Shown here piece after piece: positions 47,154 to 58,227 of a stretch of DNA of 64,000 bases. Every line of letters starts with the position of its first letter. The stretch's first letter is position 1. The translations under genes were made by a program, and so were the position numbers. The DNA comes from Acinetobacter chengduensis (GTDB lineage Bacteria > Pseudomonadota > Gammaproteobacteria > Pseudomonadales > Moraxellaceae). Under the pieces are notes generated by a model that had not been told where the DNA came from, made no database searches, and saw only the letters and a program-made list of their open reading frames with translations. The stretch is from positions 1 through 64,000 of the forward strand of contig NZ_RCHC01000005.1 of assembly GCF_003664645.1 (NCBI RefSeq), in the 5' to 3' direction.

Positions 47154-48461
47154 TTAATGTTCTTTAATTTTAGAATGGTGTTTGGTGTCTTTCATAAAGA
47201 TATACACCAGCAATGAAATAAAGATCATGATAGTCACGTAGATAAAGAACCAAGATTCATGACCTGCTTCTTTAAAGCTAAGCGCAAAAAATTCCGCTGT
47301 ACCACCAAAAATGGTATTGGCCAATGCATAGGGAAGCGCGACACCTAAGGCACGAATATGAGCAGGGAACATTTCTGCTTTTACCACGGCATTAATAGAA
47401 GTGTAGCCTGTAACAATCACCAGACCAGCTAAGCATAACCAAAATGCAGTCCAATAGTCCTGTGTTTGTCCTAATGCATCAAATAGCACATAGGTGAACA
47501 GTACGCCCAATACACCAAAGGCAATCATAATGGGTTTACGACCAATTTTGTCCGATAGCGCACCTGCCATAGGTTGTAGGCACATAAATATAAATAGCGC
47601 TAAAGTGGTAATTTGCGTTGCGGCTGGTTTGCTAAAGCCAGAGGTATTCACCAAATATTTTTGCAAATAGGTGGTGTAGGTATAAAAAGCTAAAGTACCC
47701 CCTGCGGTAAGAAACAGCACAGTAAAGGCTTCTTTAGGATAGTGTTTAAACAATGAAAGTAGGCCAGATTCAGGCTGATTTTTTTCTTTTTGAGCATTTT
47801 GAAAGGATTGTGTTTCAAGTAGGCCACGGCGGATGCGGAACACTACAATTGCTAAACAGGCACCAATGAAAAATGGAATACGCCAGCCCCAGTCATGTAA
47901 TTGCTGTTCTGTAAGTACCCATTGCAGGATGAGTAGTACACAGAGTGCAGTCAGCTGTCCTGCAATTAATGTGACATATTGAAAGCTAGAGAAAAAACCA
48001 CGGCGGTTTTTTTCGGCCATTTCACTCAAATAAGTTGCACTGGCACCATATTCACCACCAACACTTAAGCCTTGTATAAGCCGTGCGACCACTAGAATAA
48101 TGGGTGCAAAAATCCCAATTTGGTCGTGCGTGGGTGAGATGGCAATCATTAATGAGCCAATACACATGAGGGTCACAGAAAGTGTTAAGCCAGACTTTCG
48201 GCCTTTTTTGTCAGAATATACCCCCATAATCCATGCGCCAATCGGTCGCATAAGGAAGCCTACGGCAAAAATTGCGGCTGCTTGAAGCAGTTGGGCGGTT
48301 TGGCTACCTTGCGGGAAAAAGGCATGTGCGAAATATAAGGTGAAGGCGGCATATACATACCAGTCGTACCATTCAACAAGGTTACCAGCAGAACCACCAA
48401 GAATGGATTTCACCCGCGTTTTGGTGTCGAGTGGTGCGGGTTGCATTGCGGTATCAGTCAT
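47154..48461 (-). CDS. kgtP: MFS permease of the MHS family, KgtP-like 2-oxoglutarate transporter
   Basis: A 435-residue twelve-helix permease. NLVEWYDWYVYA, FAVGFLMRPIGAWIMG, SDKKGRK, QGLSVGGEYGASATYLSE and ALSDKIGRKP are classic MHS-family signatures, and the whole sequence runs parallel to E. coli KgtP (LYFAHAFFPQGSQTAQLLQ is close), so alpha-ketoglutarate/proton symport is the best guess. The close family includes shikimate and citrate permeases. The gene stands alone on the minus strand, divergent from glpD. Uptake of 2-oxoglutarate would feed directly into the TCA enzymes encoded earlier. Confidence 0.82.
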   Translation of the reverse strand: MTDTAMQPAPLDTKTRVKSILGGSAGNLVEWYDWYVYAAFTLYFAHAFFPQGSQTAQLLQAAAIFAVGFLMRPIGAWIMGVYSDKKGRKSGLTLSVTLMCIGSLMIAISPTHDQIGIFAPIILVVARLIQGLSVGGEYGASATYLSEMAEKNRRGFFSSFQYVTLIAGQLTALCVLLILQWVLTEQQLHDWGWRIPFFIGACLAIVVFRIRRGLLETQSFQNAQKEKNQPESGLLSLFKHYPKEAFTVLFLTAGGTLAFYTYTTYLQKYLVNTSGFSKPAATQITTLALFIFMCLQPMAGALSDKIGRKPIMIAFGVLGVLFTYVLFDALGQTQDYWTAFWLCLAGLVIVTGYTSINAVVKAEMFPAHIRALGVALPYALANTIFGGTAEFFALSFKEAGHESWFFIYVTIMIFISLLVYIFMKDTKHHSKIKEH

Positions 48462-48739
48462 TGTTATATCCGTTTCTTCTTATTTAATTTTTTATATTAA
48501 ATCTGCTGAGTTACTGGAAAGGTAACTAAATTAAACAAATTGTATATAAAGTGTTCATTGTGCTGAAGTGGTGTTACATTGAAGTGAAAGGTTTTGAAAA
48601 TTTAGCATGCTTATTGTGGCGCGGGAAACTATCGTTAGTTATGTAGATTTAATGATGTGAATAAATAAAAGGCTTAAGCTTATATAGGATTAGAGAAAAT
48701 TAAAAAATAGGTTAAAAACAATAACAAAAGGAGATGCTT

Positions 48740-50248
48740 ATGCATGATTTGTATGACTTGGCTGTGATTGGTGGTGGTATCAATGGTGTAGGTATTGCAA
48801 CAGACGCAGCTGGGCGTGGTTTAAGTGTCTTCTTGTGCGAAAAGGATGATTTGGCTTCGCATACATCATCTGCCAGTTCTAAGTTAATCCATGGCGGTTT
48901 ACGTTATTTGGAGCACAAAGAATTCCGCTTAGTGCGTGAAGCATTAGTAGAGCGTGAGATATTGTTAAAGAAAGCACCGCATTTGGTGCATCCTATGCGT
49001 TTTATCATGCCACATCAGCCTCATTTAAGACCTGCATGGCTAATTCGGGCAGGCCTGTTTATATATGATTATTTAGGCAAACGTGAACAGTTGATGGGTT
49101 CGGAACAGGTATTTTTTGAAAATTCTGCTAGCCCTTTAAAAGCAAATTTCAGCCGTGGGTTTGAATATTCAGACTGTACTGTAGATGACGCGCGTTTAGT
49201 CGTGCTGAATGCGATTCAAGCGCGTGAACATGGCGCTAAAATTATGACCCGAACACAGTGTGTTTCTGCTCAACGGATGGCTGGTGTTTGGGTGTTAGAA
49301 CTCGAAAAAGATGGACAGCAATTGTGGGTAAAGGCTAAGGCACTGGTGAATGCGACTGGCCCTTGGGTGGCGCAGTTTATTCAACAGGAATTAAAGTTAA
49401 AACCTTCCTACGGCATACGGCTGGTACAAGGCAGTCATATTATTGTGCCTAAGTTGTATATGCAAAACAAAGCCTTTATTTTGCAAAATTATGATCAACG
49501 CATTGTTTTTGTTATTCCTTACTTAAACCAATATAGCTTAATTGGTACGACAGATCGCGAGTATACGGGTGATAGGAATAATGTCGAAATTAGCCCTGAA
49601 GAAATTCATTATTTATTGGATGTATCCAATAATCACTTTAAAACACAACTGACAGCAGTTGATATTGTGGCGAGTTTTTCTGGAGTGCGACCCTTATGTG
49701 ATGATGAGTCGGATAATCCCGCAGCGGTAACGCGTGATTACACCTTGGCCTTAGATGTTCATCATGATGAGGCGCCTTTGCTTTCTGTATTTGGCGGTAA
49801 GTTGACGACCTATCGTAAATTAGCGGAAGCAGCTTTAGAGCACTTGGCACCTTATTTTGGTGATTTAAAAGATCGTTGGACAGCAGAGGCTTTATTACCA
49901 GGTGCGGAGCAGTTTTCATCTATTGAGCAACTTGCGGCTGAGATTGAGCATAAAGTCAAAGGGTTAGATGAACATACTATACAGCGTTGGGCTTATGCCT
50001 ACGGCACGCGTGTATGGCATTTTATTAAGCAAGTTGTATCCGTTCATGAATTGGGACAAAGCTTTGGTCATGGCTTATATGCGCGAGAAGTGGATTATTT
50101 GGTTCAGTATGAATGGGCTGTCACATCAGAGGATATTTTAAAGCGTAGGACAAAACTGTATTTGCAGTTTGATAAAAACGAAGTTCAGGAATTGGAAAAG
50201 TATTTAACAGTACTACATGTACGAGGGTTGCCAAAAGAAGTCGCTTAA
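48740..50248 (+). CDS. glpD: Glycerol-3-phosphate dehydrogenase (aerobic, FAD)
   Basis: A 502-residue membrane-associated flavoenzyme oxidising glycerol 3-phosphate to dihydroxyacetone phosphate and passing electrons to ubiquinone. FAD motif AVIGGGINGVGIATDAAGRG is at the N-terminus, SSKLIHGGLRYLEH and GIRLVQGSHIIVP follow, and a C-terminal helical domain closes it. The ATG at 48740 is taken because AAGGAG is six to seven bases upstream; the ATG at 48734 abuts it. No glpF, glpK or glpR lies nearby. Confidence 0.95.
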   Translation: MHDLYDLAVIGGGINGVGIATDAAGRGLSVFLCEKDDLASHTSSASSKLIHGGLRYLEHKEFRLVREALVEREILLKKAPHLVHPMRFIMPHQPHLRPAWLIRAGLFIYDYLGKREQLMGSEQVFFENSASPLKANFSRGFEYSDCTVDDARLVVLNAIQAREHGAKIMTRTQCVSAQRMAGVWVLELEKDGQQLWVKAKALVNATGPWVAQFIQQELKLKPSYGIRLVQGSHIIVPKLYMQNKAFILQNYDQRIVFVIPYLNQYSLIGTTDREYTGDRNNVEISPEEIHYLLDVSNNHFKTQLTAVDIVASFSGVRPLCDDESDNPAAVTRDYTLALDVHHDEAPLLSVFGGKLTTYRKLAEAALEHLAPYFGDLKDRWTAEALLPGAEQFSSIEQLAAEIEHKVKGLDEHTIQRWAYAYGTRVWHFIKQVVSVHELGQSFGHGLYAREVDYLVQYEWAVTSEDILKRRTKLYLQFDKNEVQELEKYLTVLHVRGLPKEVA

Positions 50249-50361
50249 AGTTTGTGTTCCTCTGATATGGTTTGAATAGACTGAAAGGCAAGATTGGAAA
50301 ATAGTCTTGTTATTTTTATTAATTCAGCAATTGCTTCATCAGGATACCGTGGCTCTACGCT

Positions 50362-50784
50362 TTATGAAGTTAACCAAAATTGTAGCTGTAAATGATTAGA
50401 GTGAACGTATGAGCTTACGGCACTCCAGTTCTTTTGATTGAATTGGTTGTTGGTAGAACGGTATTGAATTGCAATTAATTCAACCATTTGTTTTGTATTT
50501 TTTATTTCTTCGCCATTTAGGTACTTATTGATCTGGTTCTCAGTTGCGACAAGCTTAATCCATAGACCTTTAATTACTGCTTCGCAAAGAGGTCTTAGGA
50601 GTGTAAATGCTGAGGCTTGAAGTGTTGGAGAATTTTGTAAAAGTAGAAAAATTGAATATTGATGCTGTTGTGCAATTGCAAATAAAGAGGCCACTACTCG
50701 TGAGCGCAAGTCAGGATGAATTATTCTTAATGTTAAATACTCAGCTTCCTCATTGGCTACTTTAAATGCGTGTTCTAATTGCAT
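50362..50784 (-). CDS. Hypothetical helical protein
   Basis: A 140-residue soluble protein, mainly helical (QLEHAFKVANEEAEYLTLRI, RSRVVASLFAIAQQHQYSI, LRPLCEAVIKGLWIKL). The layout recalls the all-helical HEPN-like DUF5677/DUF6988 proteins, but I cannot assign a family. A RPLCEA...Y...H arrangement is visible without a convincing catalytic motif. Single gene downstream of glpD on the opposite strand. Confidence 0.6.
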   Translation of the reverse strand: MQLEHAFKVANEEAEYLTLRIIHPDLRSRVVASLFAIAQQHQYSIFLLLQNSPTLQASAFTLLRPLCEAVIKGLWIKLVATENQINKYLNGEEIKNTKQMVELIAIQYRSTNNQFNQKNWSAVSSYVHSNHLQLQFWLTS

Positions 50785-50837
50785 AGTTGTTTTAAAAATA
50801 GATGGTATAAAAATAATGTAGCTTATTCTAGAGGCAT

Positions 50838-50867
50838 AAAAAAAGACCGCATATAGCGGTCTTTTTT
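50838..50867. terminator. Terminator of pckG (bidirectional)
   Basis: AAAAAGACCGC/GCGGTCTTTTT stem with ATATA loop, 17 bases beyond the pckG stop; T-runs on both strands. Confidence 0.85.
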
Positions 50868-50883
50868 CTAATCGCTTAAATGA

Positions 50884-52713
50884 TTAAGCAGATTTAACAG
50901 CTTCTAAAAGTTCGTCTTGACGCGCTTTTAGTGCAGCTGGAAGGCGATCGCCTAATTTTTCAAACAATTCAGTGTGGCTTTCAAGTTCTTTAATCCACTG
51001 TGCTTTGTCTTGTGCTGTTACAAGGTCAAATTGCTCTTTAGTGAAGTCAGAACCAGTCCAGTTCAATTGTTCGTAAGTTGGTACACGGCCAATTGGAGTG
51101 TCAATTGCAGTAGCACGACCTTCACAACGGTCAATTATCCACTCAAGAACACGCATGTTTTGACCGAAACCAGGCCATACGAAGTTGCCTTCAGCATCAC
51201 GACGGAACCAGTTCACATTGTAGATACCAGGAAGTTTGTTGCCAGCAGCTTCAGCTTTAGCAGCAACTTGCTCACCCATTTCTAACCAGTGAGTGAAGTA
51301 GTCAGCCATGTTGTAGCCAGCAAATGGAAGCATCGCGAATGGGTCACGACGAACAACACCTTGTTGACCAACAGCAGCAGCTGTAGTTTCAGAGCCCATA
51401 GTTGCCGCTTTGTAAACACCGTCAACCCAGTCAAATGCTTCTGAAATTAGAGGTACTGTGTCTGCACGGCGACCACCAAAGATGAACGCAGAGATTGGAA
51501 CACCCGCTGGATTTTCCCAGTCAGCATCGATAGAAGGGCATTGACCAGCAGAAACTGTGAAACGTGCGTTTGGATGCGCAGCTTTTTCACCAGTAACGTG
51601 TGGTTGGCCTTTCCAGTTTGTAAGGTTAGCAGGCGCTTCTTTAGAAAGACCTTCCCACCAAACTTCACCGTTGTCAGTCACAGCAACGTTTGTATAAATT
51701 ACGTCTTTGTGAAGTGTAGACATACAGTTCGGGTTAGTTTTGGTATTGGTACCAGGCGCTACACCAAAGAAACCAGCTTCAGGGTTGATTGCATATAGAC
51801 GACCATCTTCACCTGGTTTGATCCAAGCAATATCGTCACCTACAGTTTCAATTTTCCAACCTTCGTAACCAGCTGGTGGAATCAACATAGCGAAGTTTGT
51901 TTTACCACAAGCAGATGGGAATGCAGCTGCGATGTAGTGTTTTTCGCCTTGTGGGTTAGTCACGCCAAGAACAAGCATGTGCTCAGCTAACCAGCCTTGT
52001 TGACGACCCATGTAAGAAGCAATACGTAAAGCTAGGCATTTTTTACCAAGCAAAGCGTTACCGCCGTAACCAGAACCGAATGACCAGATTTCACGAGTTT
52101 CTGGGTAATGAACGATCCATTTGTCTGGGTTACAAGGCCAAGCAACGTCTTTTTCGCCTTCAGCAAGCGGTGCACCAACAGTGTGTACGCAAGGAATGTA
52201 GTCGCCATCAGTACCAAGAACGTCATAAACAGCTTTACCCATACGAGCCATTTTAGACATGCTTACAGCTACGTAAGGAGAATCAGTAAGTTCGATACCG
52301 ATGTGTGCAATATGAGAACCTAAAGGACCCATAGAGAAAGGAACAACGTACAAAGTACGACCTTTCATTGAACCGTCAAATAAACCATTCAAACGTGCAC
52401 GCATTTCAGCTGGAGCTTCCCAGTTGTTTGTTGCGCCAGCATCTTCTTTGTTTTCTGAACAAATAAAAGTACGACCTTCAACACGAGCAACGTCAGAAGG
52501 ATCAGAATTTGCAAGATAAGAACCAGGATGAGTCTCTTGGTTAAGTTCTTGCATTGTGCCGTTAGCGATCATCAAGTCGATATAACGTTGATATTCTTCT
52601 GCGCTACCGTCACACCATTCAATTTTTGCTGGTTTTGTTAATTTAGCAATTTCTTCCACCCAAGCAATAAGCTTAGGGTGACGAACGAATTCTGGTGCGT
52701 TCACTTGGGTCAT
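50884..52713 (-). CDS. pckG: GTP-dependent phosphoenolpyruvate carboxykinase
   Basis: A 609-residue gluconeogenic enzyme converting oxaloacetate and GTP to phosphoenolpyruvate and CO2. The kinase-like loop [12 protein letters not shown] holds the reactive Cys, VEGRTFICS and [11 protein letters not shown] give the substrate site, and the size fits the GTP rather than the ATP class. Needed when growing on TCA intermediates and acetate, the preferred substrates of Acinetobacter. The 411 bases upstream are non-coding. Confidence 0.95.
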   Translation of the reverse strand: MTQVNAPEFVRHPKLIAWVEEIAKLTKPAKIEWCDGSAEEYQRYIDLMIANGTMQELNQETHPGSYLANSDPSDVARVEGRTFICSENKEDAGATNNWEAPAEMRARLNGLFDGSMKGRTLYVVPFSMGPLGSHIAHIGIELTDSPYVAVSMSKMARMGKAVYDVLGTDGDYIPCVHTVGAPLAEGEKDVAWPCNPDKWIVHYPETREIWSFGSGYGGNALLGKKCLALRIASYMGRQQGWLAEHMLVLGVTNPQGEKHYIAAAFPSACGKTNFAMLIPPAGYEGWKIETVGDDIAWIKPGEDGRLYAINPEAGFFGVAPGTNTKTNPNCMSTLHKDVIYTNVAVTDNGEVWWEGLSKEAPANLTNWKGQPHVTGEKAAHPNARFTVSAGQCPSIDADWENPAGVPISAFIFGGRRADTVPLISEAFDWVDGVYKAATMGSETTAAAVGQQGVVRRDPFAMLPFAGYNMADYFTHWLEMGEQVAAKAEAAGNKLPGIYNVNWFRRDAEGNFVWPGFGQNMRVLEWIIDRCEGRATAIDTPIGRVPTYEQLNWTGSDFTKEQFDLVTAQDKAQWIKELESHTELFEKLGDRLPAALKARQDELLEAVKSA

Positions 52714-53124
52714 GGTGAGGCCTATCTAAAGTGTGTACAAACTGTACAAAGTATAATCTGTGCAAAGGGGTGCAATGCTCAGATGAAATATGAAAAAAAG
52801 TGGCGCTATTAAAGCATAATTTCATAAAAAAAATAAGACTAAAGAAGTGGTAGATTTTTTTTGGTAGATAATGCTATTTAGTTTTTTATTTATTATAAAA
52901 CAACATCTTGCGTAATTTATATTGTTTTTTAATATCATTTTTTATTTTAATGAGTATTATTTATTTTTTATATAGTTATATAAAACAATAATTTATATTC
53001 GATCTAAACATGATGAATGTTATTGATTAAATAAATGGTGGTAATTCGAATTTTACATAAAGGGGCTATTAATTGTTGATAAATTCTACAAAATAATAAT
53101 ATTCAGGGTTGAGACGTATAAAAA
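52714..53124. other. Divergent regulatory gap before pckG and the lipid kinase
   Basis: 411 very AT-rich bases with no gene. They must hold both promoters; I could not place convincing boxes. Confidence 0.4.
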
Positions 53125-54063
53125 ATGTCTAAACAAACGAAACCTTTATCTATTATATATAATCAAAATTCAGGTTTTCATGCGAATCAAAAAGAAGATG
53201 GATATGAGGAAATATTGCATATTTTCTCAGCGCATGGATTTGAAATACAGTCATTTGAAATCAGTGATTTTGTAAGCTTTGAAAGCTTCATGTCGCATGT
53301 GTTAAGTCGCCATCAACAACTTGATAATCATGGAATTGTGGTGGTTGCTGGTGGTGATGGAACCTTAAACTCAGTTGCTCAGTACCTAATGGGAACGCCA
53401 ATCCCGATGGGGATACTACCTTTGGGCACATTTAATTATGTTGCTCGTGTGTTGAATATTCCACTCGACTTAAAACAAGCGGCTGAAGTGATTGCGCAGG
53501 GTGTAATACGTGAAACGCATGTCGCTAGCATTAATAATAATATTTATTTAAATAATGCGAGTTTGGGTTTATATCCTTTATTTATAAAAAAACGTGAAAT
53601 TTATAATCAACGTTTTGGGCGTTTTCCTGTTCATGCATACACTTCTGGTTTGGATGTATTAATACGAGATCGAAAAGAATTAAAACTACAGATTGAAGTC
53701 GATCATATTCGTTATCCTGTCAAAACTCCGCTGATTTTTTTTGGAAATAATCAGCTACAACTGGCAGATTTAAATTTAAAAATTGCAAATCAGGCAGCAC
53801 TAGGCAAGGTCGCAGGTGTAGTGGTGGCTAAGAGTGATAAGCTCAGTTTGTTTAAAATGCTGTGGCAATTGATCCGCGGAAATTTAGAACATACCCCAGA
53901 TGTTTATAGTTTTGCTGCTGAAGAAGTCTGCATACATGCGAGCAGTAAAAAGATAACTGTCGCTATGGATGGCGAGCTTAAAGAATTATGTCCACCTTTA
54001 TCTATAAAGGTACATAAACATGCGTTAAAGATCATGGTGCCTTATGTTAGTTCATCTCTCTGA
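53125..54063 (+). CDS. Diacylglycerol kinase-like lipid kinase (YegS/BmrU family)
   Basis: A 312-residue DAGK-catalytic protein. The nucleotide loop GGDGTLN is at 76-82, GILPLGTFNYVARVL follows, and the C-terminal beta-rich domain contains AMDGELKELCPPLS. Such enzymes phosphorylate lipids (diacylglycerol, phosphatidylglycerol, sphingoid bases) in the membrane. Substrate not predictable. Its 3' end overlaps the next gene by 20 bases, so the two proteins are probably co-translated. Confidence 0.88.
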   Translation: MSKQTKPLSIIYNQNSGFHANQKEDGYEEILHIFSAHGFEIQSFEISDFVSFESFMSHVLSRHQQLDNHGIVVVAGGDGTLNSVAQYLMGTPIPMGILPLGTFNYVARVLNIPLDLKQAAEVIAQGVIRETHVASINNNIYLNNASLGLYPLFIKKREIYNQRFGRFPVHAYTSGLDVLIRDRKELKLQIEVDHIRYPVKTPLIFFGNNQLQLADLNLKIANQAALGKVAGVVVAKSDKLSLFKMLWQLIRGNLEHTPDVYSFAAEEVCIHASSKKITVAMDGELKELCPPLSIKVHKHALKIMVPYVSSSL

Positions 54064-54802
54064 TTTACATTTTGGGACAGAGCAACCCGAATGCATACGT
54101 GCATTAGAAGCCTTTTGTGCAAAACATCAACCTGAAGCAATTGTGGTGAGCGGGGACTTAACGCAACGGGCGCGGTTTAAACAGTTTTATAGTTGCAGAC
54201 AATTTTTAGATCGTTTGAAATGTCCATATTTGGTTGTGCCTGGGAATCACGATATTCCGTTATTTCATTTATGGAATCGTTTTTTTAGCCCTTTTGCACG
54301 CTACCAGCTTTTTTTTGGCAATATGGAAATGACACTAGAAACTGAGCATTTTTTTCTGGTGGGCGTTAATAGTATACGCAGGCGTTTCCATACACGTGGC
54401 CATATCTCCTTATCGCAAATTACCCGCGTTGATCAGCACTTAAAACAAGCACCTCGGCACAAGCTTAAATATGTGGTTGCACATCAACCATTTTATATTC
54501 CGCCACAAGACAAAGAAGGGGTGAAGGACTGTCCAGTATTGGGACGTATGGCTTTACAAACTTGGGCACAAAATGGATTAAATGGTCTTTTGCATGGGCA
54601 TTTACACCAATCAGCACGCTATGATTTAAATGACATTTATCAGCTCGGATGTGTACATCCAATTTGGGATATTCATGCAGGTACTGCAACTTCGCATCGA
54701 TTGCATCATGGTGTAACTAATAGTTTTAATACTCTGGATTTACATGGAAATATGCAATCTTATGTATTTGATGTAGCAAGCCAACAGTTTTGTTTAGCGT
54801 AA
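54044..54802 (+). CDS. Metallophosphoesterase (calcineurin-like)
   Basis: A 252-residue metal-dependent phosphoesterase. Motifs in order: LSDLHFG (metal ligands), VVSGDLTQRAR, VVPGNHDIP, HQPFY and HGHLHQSARYD. Class members hydrolyse phosphodiesters, including cyclic nucleotides and lipids. It overlaps the lipid kinase by 20 bases, which links the two functionally. No signal peptide or membrane helix. Confidence 0.9.
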   Translation: MLVHLSDLHFGTEQPECIRALEAFCAKHQPEAIVVSGDLTQRARFKQFYSCRQFLDRLKCPYLVVPGNHDIPLFHLWNRFFSPFARYQLFFGNMEMTLETEHFFLVGVNSIRRRFHTRGHISLSQITRVDQHLKQAPRHKLKYVVAHQPFYIPPQDKEGVKDCPVLGRMALQTWAQNGLNGLLHGHLHQSARYDLNDIYQLGCVHPIWDIHAGTATSHRLHHGVTNSFNTLDLHGNMQSYVFDVASQQFCLA

Positions 54803-54880
54803 CAATTTGAAGCTTTACTTTAGAAAAGATTGAAACTGAATAAAAAATCTACAAAAAAAGCATTTTTTTTAATTTTTGCC

Positions 54881-54908
54881 CTTGAAGCAGATTTTTCCAT
54901 CCCCACAA
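54881..54908 (+). promoter_or_regulatory. Sigma-32 heat-shock promoter of groESL
   Basis: CTTGAAG (54881-54887), 13-base spacer, CCCCACAA (54901-54908). Matches the heat-shock consensus CTTGAA ... CCCCAT and the E. coli groE promoter pattern as I remember it. Confidence 0.75.
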
Positions 54909-55001
54909 AAGTGTCATATCAAAAAATTGTCGATGACCTAGGAATAAGAAGTCATCTTCACATCGTAATCAATGACATTTTAAATGTCTATGGAGCTAGA
55001 A

Positions 55002-55292
55002 ATGAGCACGATTCGTCCTTTACATGACAACGTTGTAATCCGCCGTGTTGAGAAAGAAACTAAAACTGCTGGCGGTTTAATCTTGAGTACTTCTGCTGCT
55101 GAACAACCAGCTCAAGGTGAAATTATTGCTGTAGGTAACGGCAAAGTCACTGACAATGGTGTACGTGCACTTGATGTTAAAGTTGGCGACAACGTACTTT
55201 TTGGTGCTTATGCTGGAACTAAAGTAAAAGTTGAAGGCGAAGAGCTACTTGTAATGAAAGAGTCTGACATTTTAGCTGTACTCGAAGGCTAA
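55002..55292 (+). CDS. groS: Co-chaperonin GroES
   Basis: A 96-residue lid subunit: [16 protein letters not shown], the mobile loop with [13 protein letters not shown] and the C-terminal [12 protein letters not shown] are diagnostic. It caps GroEL. I use the ATG at 55002 with GGAG six bases upstream; an open frame runs back to 54984. First gene of groESL behind a sigma-32-like promoter. Confidence 0.98.
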   Translation: MSTIRPLHDNVVIRRVEKETKTAGGLILSTSAAEQPAQGEIIAVGNGKVTDNGVRALDVKVGDNVLFGAYAGTKVKVEGEELLVMKESDILAVLEG

Positions 55293-55349
55293 GCTTAGAT
55301 CTTTCGATCCGAATTCAATTTGAAAATAGATTAAAAAATTTTGGAGTAA

Positions 55350-56987
<1,638 letters not shown>

Positions 56988-57009
56988 ATTATCACCTCTC
57001 AGTTGATCT

Positions 57010-57039
57010 AAAAATCCCCGCTTCGGCGGGGATTTTTTT
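57010..57039 (+). terminator. Terminator of groESL
   Basis: AAAATCCCCGC/GCGGGGATTTT stem with TTCG tetraloop and T-run. Confidence 0.9.
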
Positions 57040-57218
57040 ATATTTTATATATATTTAAAAAAAACCAATGTAATATATGTCACACAATATGTCAGATATA
57101 AGACTTAAGCTTTATAAAAATGTTTTTTGTAGCACTATTAATAGATTTTTATAAACTTTTGCTTTAATATCAATCAATAAATGATTTATAACATATTTAA
57201 ATTAGTTTGGGGGTGTTT

Positions 57219-57380
57219 GTGTGTAAGGGTGATGAAGATCACGAGATGGTGATGGTAAGTACTCAAGAGCTTAAACGTTTATATGCAAAAATTCAGGAAT
57301 ATGAACGCATGTTTAGCTTGTTAAGCTGTGAAGAAATTCGCAGGCTGAAGGCGATGATGAGTAACTATAAAATCACTTAA
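57219..57380 (+). CDS. Small ORF of 53 codons, possible gene
   Basis: A 53-residue reading frame with a helical heptad-like pattern (TQELKRLYAKIQEYERMF, LLSCEEIRRLKAMM). A GGGGG run lies five bases before the GTG at 57219. Its stop overlaps the stop of the convergent XRE-like gene by four bases. Codon pattern and ribosome site favour a real gene, but there is no homolog I can name. Without homologs, it remains uncertain. Confidence 0.45.
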   Translation: MCKGDEDHEMVMVSTQELKRLYAKIQEYERMFSLLSCEEIRRLKAMMSNYKIT

Positions 57381-57760
57381 TTTTGAAATTCTTCAATGAT
57401 ATTTAAAATAAGCGTCTTTTGTGTTTCAGTTAACGCGTTAAATTTTAATAAAAAATCATAGTCCTTAGCACTTAATATCTCAGTATTTAAAGTGCTTTTA
57501 TCTGTTTGGGTATCGTTATCACCAAATCTAAGCCATTGATTTGACACATTAAGCCATAATGATAAGATTGAAAGCTTATCTTGATTGGGGATGGCTTTTG
57601 CAAGCAACCAATTGTTTGCTGACTGAACAGAAATGGGCTCACCAGAATAACGCGCATTGAATTGCTTAGAAATAAAAGTGGGACTGATCGGGTGATGCTC
57701 TTGCGTTAAAGCTTGTTTTAATCGTTCTGAGAACAATAACTTTTCTTTTTGACTACTCAT
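57377..57760 (-). CDS. XRE-like HTH regulator
   Basis: A 127-residue DNA-binding protein. The N-terminal helix-turn-helix region (about 8-65) includes FSERLKQALTQ, TFISKQFNARYSG and ISVQSANNWLLAKAIPNQDKL, a lambda-repressor/XRE-type pattern. The C-terminal part (about 90-127) ends DFLLKFNALTETQKTLILNI, likely for dimerisation. A TTGATTAATCAA palindrome lies about 68 bases upstream and may be its operator. It points away from the autotransporter-like gene, so it is the obvious candidate regulator of that gene. Confidence 0.8.
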   Translation of the reverse strand: MSSQKEKLLFSERLKQALTQEHHPISPTFISKQFNARYSGEPISVQSANNWLLAKAIPNQDKLSILSLWLNVSNQWLRFGDNDTQTDKSTLNTEILSAKDYDFLLKFNALTETQKTLILNIIEEFQN

Positions 57761-57827
57761 TGCTACTACGTATCAAATTTCAATTTTGGATTCTAAGTTA
57801 ATTGACAAATCTTAAAGCTAACTTAAT

Positions 57828-57839
57828 TTGATTAATCAA
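57828..57839. promoter_or_regulatory. Palindromic operator candidate near the XRE-like gene
   Basis: Perfect 12-bp palindrome TTGATTAATCAA, 68 bases upstream of the regulator start. Shares TTGATTAA with a second site near 58073. Confidence 0.45.
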
Positions 57840-58063
57840 TATTTGGTTTGTGCGGACTCGAGACTAACAACACGTCTTAATTATACTACATGATATCAGT
57901 TTTGATCACTGTAAGTATTTGTAGGGCTTATGAACTTTAAAGTTAGCATTTGAGCATAAGAAAGTTCATATTGCTTAATATCAATCATAATTTGAAAATT
58001 AATAATTTTAAGCTATTGTAATATATGAATTATTTAAGTTAACAATAAAATAATTGTAAAATA

Positions 58064-58078
58064 AATCAAATTTTGATT
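58064..58078. promoter_or_regulatory. Second inverted-repeat operator candidate
   Basis: 7-1-7 inverted repeat AATCAAA-T-TTTGATT, directly upstream of the putative -10 box TATTAT at 58101. Confidence 0.4.
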
Positions 58079-58132
58079 AATAATTAACTTTCTCTTTGGG
58101 TATTATCTCCACATCCACCAGAGGACTGGCTC

Positions 58133-58163
58133 AAAAAAGACACTTTATCTTGTCTTTTTTTTT
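58133..58163 (+). terminator. Leader terminator 1 of the autotransporter gene
   Basis: Perfect 10-bp stem AAAAAAGACA/TGTCTTTTTT with 8-base loop, then T-run; 65 bases before the gene it precedes. Confidence 0.7.
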
Positions 58164-58171
58164 AGGCTTTC

Positions 58172-58208
58172 ACTGGTTTGCATCATCCTAGGGCAAACCA
58201 GTCTTTTT
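58172..58208 (+). terminator. Leader terminator 2 of the autotransporter gene
   Basis: Perfect 10-bp stem ACTGGTTTGC/GCAAACCAGT (58172-58181 with 58193-58202) and a CTTTTT tail; ends 20 bases before the start codon. Confidence 0.65.
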
Positions 58209-58227
58209 ATAAAAATTGGAGAAATTC

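Larger units (their letters stand above)
57761..58227. other. Divergent regulatory gap with operators and tandem terminators
   Basis: 467 bases without a gene of convincing size. It contains the palindromic sites and two terminator-like hairpins listed separately. A TATTAT at 58101-58106 could be a -10 box for a leader transcript; no good -35 box sits at normal spacing, as expected if a regulator is involved. Confidence 0.5.

Noticed and set aside
54830-55027. 65-codon frame upstream of groES
   Set aside because: It begins at TTG, runs across the heat-shock promoter and overlaps groES; no sign of coding.
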